From assembly GCA_947499935.1 (NCBI GenBank), contig CANMQH010000024.1, forward strand, positions 1 through 51,709: a stretch of 51,709 nt of DNA. Direction: 5' to 3'. The translations under genes were made by a program, and so were the position numbers. A model generated the notes under the pieces. The model was not told the DNA's origin. It did no database searches and saw only the letters and a list, made by a program, of their open reading frames with translations. The DNA comes from an uncultured Algibacter sp. Lineage in GTDB: Bacteria; Bacteroidota; Bacteroidia; Flavobacteriales; Flavobacteriaceae. This document shows positions 51,427 to 51,709 of this stretch, piece by piece. How positions within the stretch are numbered: position 1 is the stretch's first letter; every line of letters begins with the position of its first letter.

Positions 51427-51709
51427 TTATTTTGTAGCAATTAATCTTAATTTTATTTTTTTAAATTGATATTCTAATTCTTCAAAATTTCCATTTTCAA
51501 CTATTTCTCTTTCTTTGTTATTTATAACGAAACTTAATTTGGTTATCCAAGTGTTAGAAACGTTTGAAAAATCAGATTCAATTTCTTTTTCATCCGAATC
51601 AATTTCAATTTCGTAATCTTTTGTAAGTAATCTTGTAGACTTCCCTTTTTTAGGACACCTTAAAATTCGACAAATAATTATTATTTAGCCCAGATTTGAT
51701 GAAGAATTT
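51427..51709 (-). pseudogene. 3' part of a hypothetical gene with a frameshift
   Basis: From the window edge, one frame reads KFFIKSGLNNNYLSNFKVS and stops at 51650. A second frame, open from 51684 to the stop at 51427 without any ATG, reads CPKKGKSTRLLTKDYEIEID and so on to KLRLIATK. Dropping one base near 51650 joins them as ...NFKVSKKGKSTRLL.... This gives a continuous small acidic/basic protein of unknown family. It is either a decaying gene or a base-call error. Confidence 0.4.

Noticed and set aside
1-51709. CRISPR arrays, tRNA and rRNA genes
   Set aside because: No regularly spaced direct repeats and no cloverleaf or ribosomal sequences recognised by eye.

Overview
The window is AT-rich and looks like the chromosome of a marine-type member of the Flavobacteriaceae (Bacteroidota). 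Evidence: promoters of the TTG-N19-TAnnTTTG type, little use of Shine-Dalgarno sites, an enlarged 1117-residue SecA, an OmpA protein with thrombospondin type 3 calcium repeats, a PorV/PorQ-type outer-membrane protein, a DUF4105 protein and a Wza/Wzc polysaccharide locus.

Layout. (1) 1-3979 is an integron-like accessory region. A tyrosine recombinase (2912-3979, +) points away from a short series of reverse-strand gene cassettes. Each complete cassette is bounded by its own 9-bp inverted core (375-383/1175-1183 and 1302-1310/2749-2757), and long imperfect palindromes lie between cassettes. The cargo is a gene of unknown function, a frameshifted Mrr-like restriction endonuclease, and a fragment of a third gene at the window edge. 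(2) 3992-14007 is a housekeeping block: a perfect 25-bp hairpin, secA, a DUF2795 protein, a PduO-type cobalamin adenosyltransferase, an OmpA/TSP3 outer-membrane protein, a SAM methyltransferase and an ABC-F ATPase. (3) 14054-47312 is a continuous plus-strand surface-polysaccharide locus of about 33 kb and 31 intact genes: wza, wzc, wzm, methyltransferase, wzt, more methyltransferases, about 14 glycosyltransferases, a pyruvyl transferase, neuB-neuC-neuA, an acyltransferase, a WecE-type aminotransferase, a GT-C-like membrane protein, a Wzy/WaaL-like protein and a terminal polyprenyl-phosphate sugar-phosphate transferase. Many genes overlap by 1-50 bases, so translation is probably coupled. (4) 47327-51300 holds DUF4105 and PorV/PorQ-like genes on the minus strand, then pssA and a TerC-family gene on the plus strand. 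(5) 51301-51709 holds a 12-bp inverted repeat and a frameshifted gene tail that leaves the window.

How the genes work together. The polysaccharide locus can be read as one pathway. The last gene (PGT) starts the lipid-linked chain and the glycosyltransferases extend it. NeuC/NeuB/NeuA make a CMP-activated nonulosonic (probably sialic) acid, and a pyruvyl transferase, an acyltransferase, an aminotransferase and methyltransferases decorate it. Wzm/Wzt, whose Wzt carries a C-terminal recognition domain, exports it, and Wza/Wzc handle outer-membrane export and control. No Wzx flippase was seen.

The most interesting part is the integron-like array. The recombinase lacks the extra segment that defines IntI, and the sites do not fully match the classical attC consensus. 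Yet the geometry (divergent recombinase, same-strand promoterless cargo, cassette-specific start/end cores, folded sites with conserved asymmetric positions) is that of an integron.
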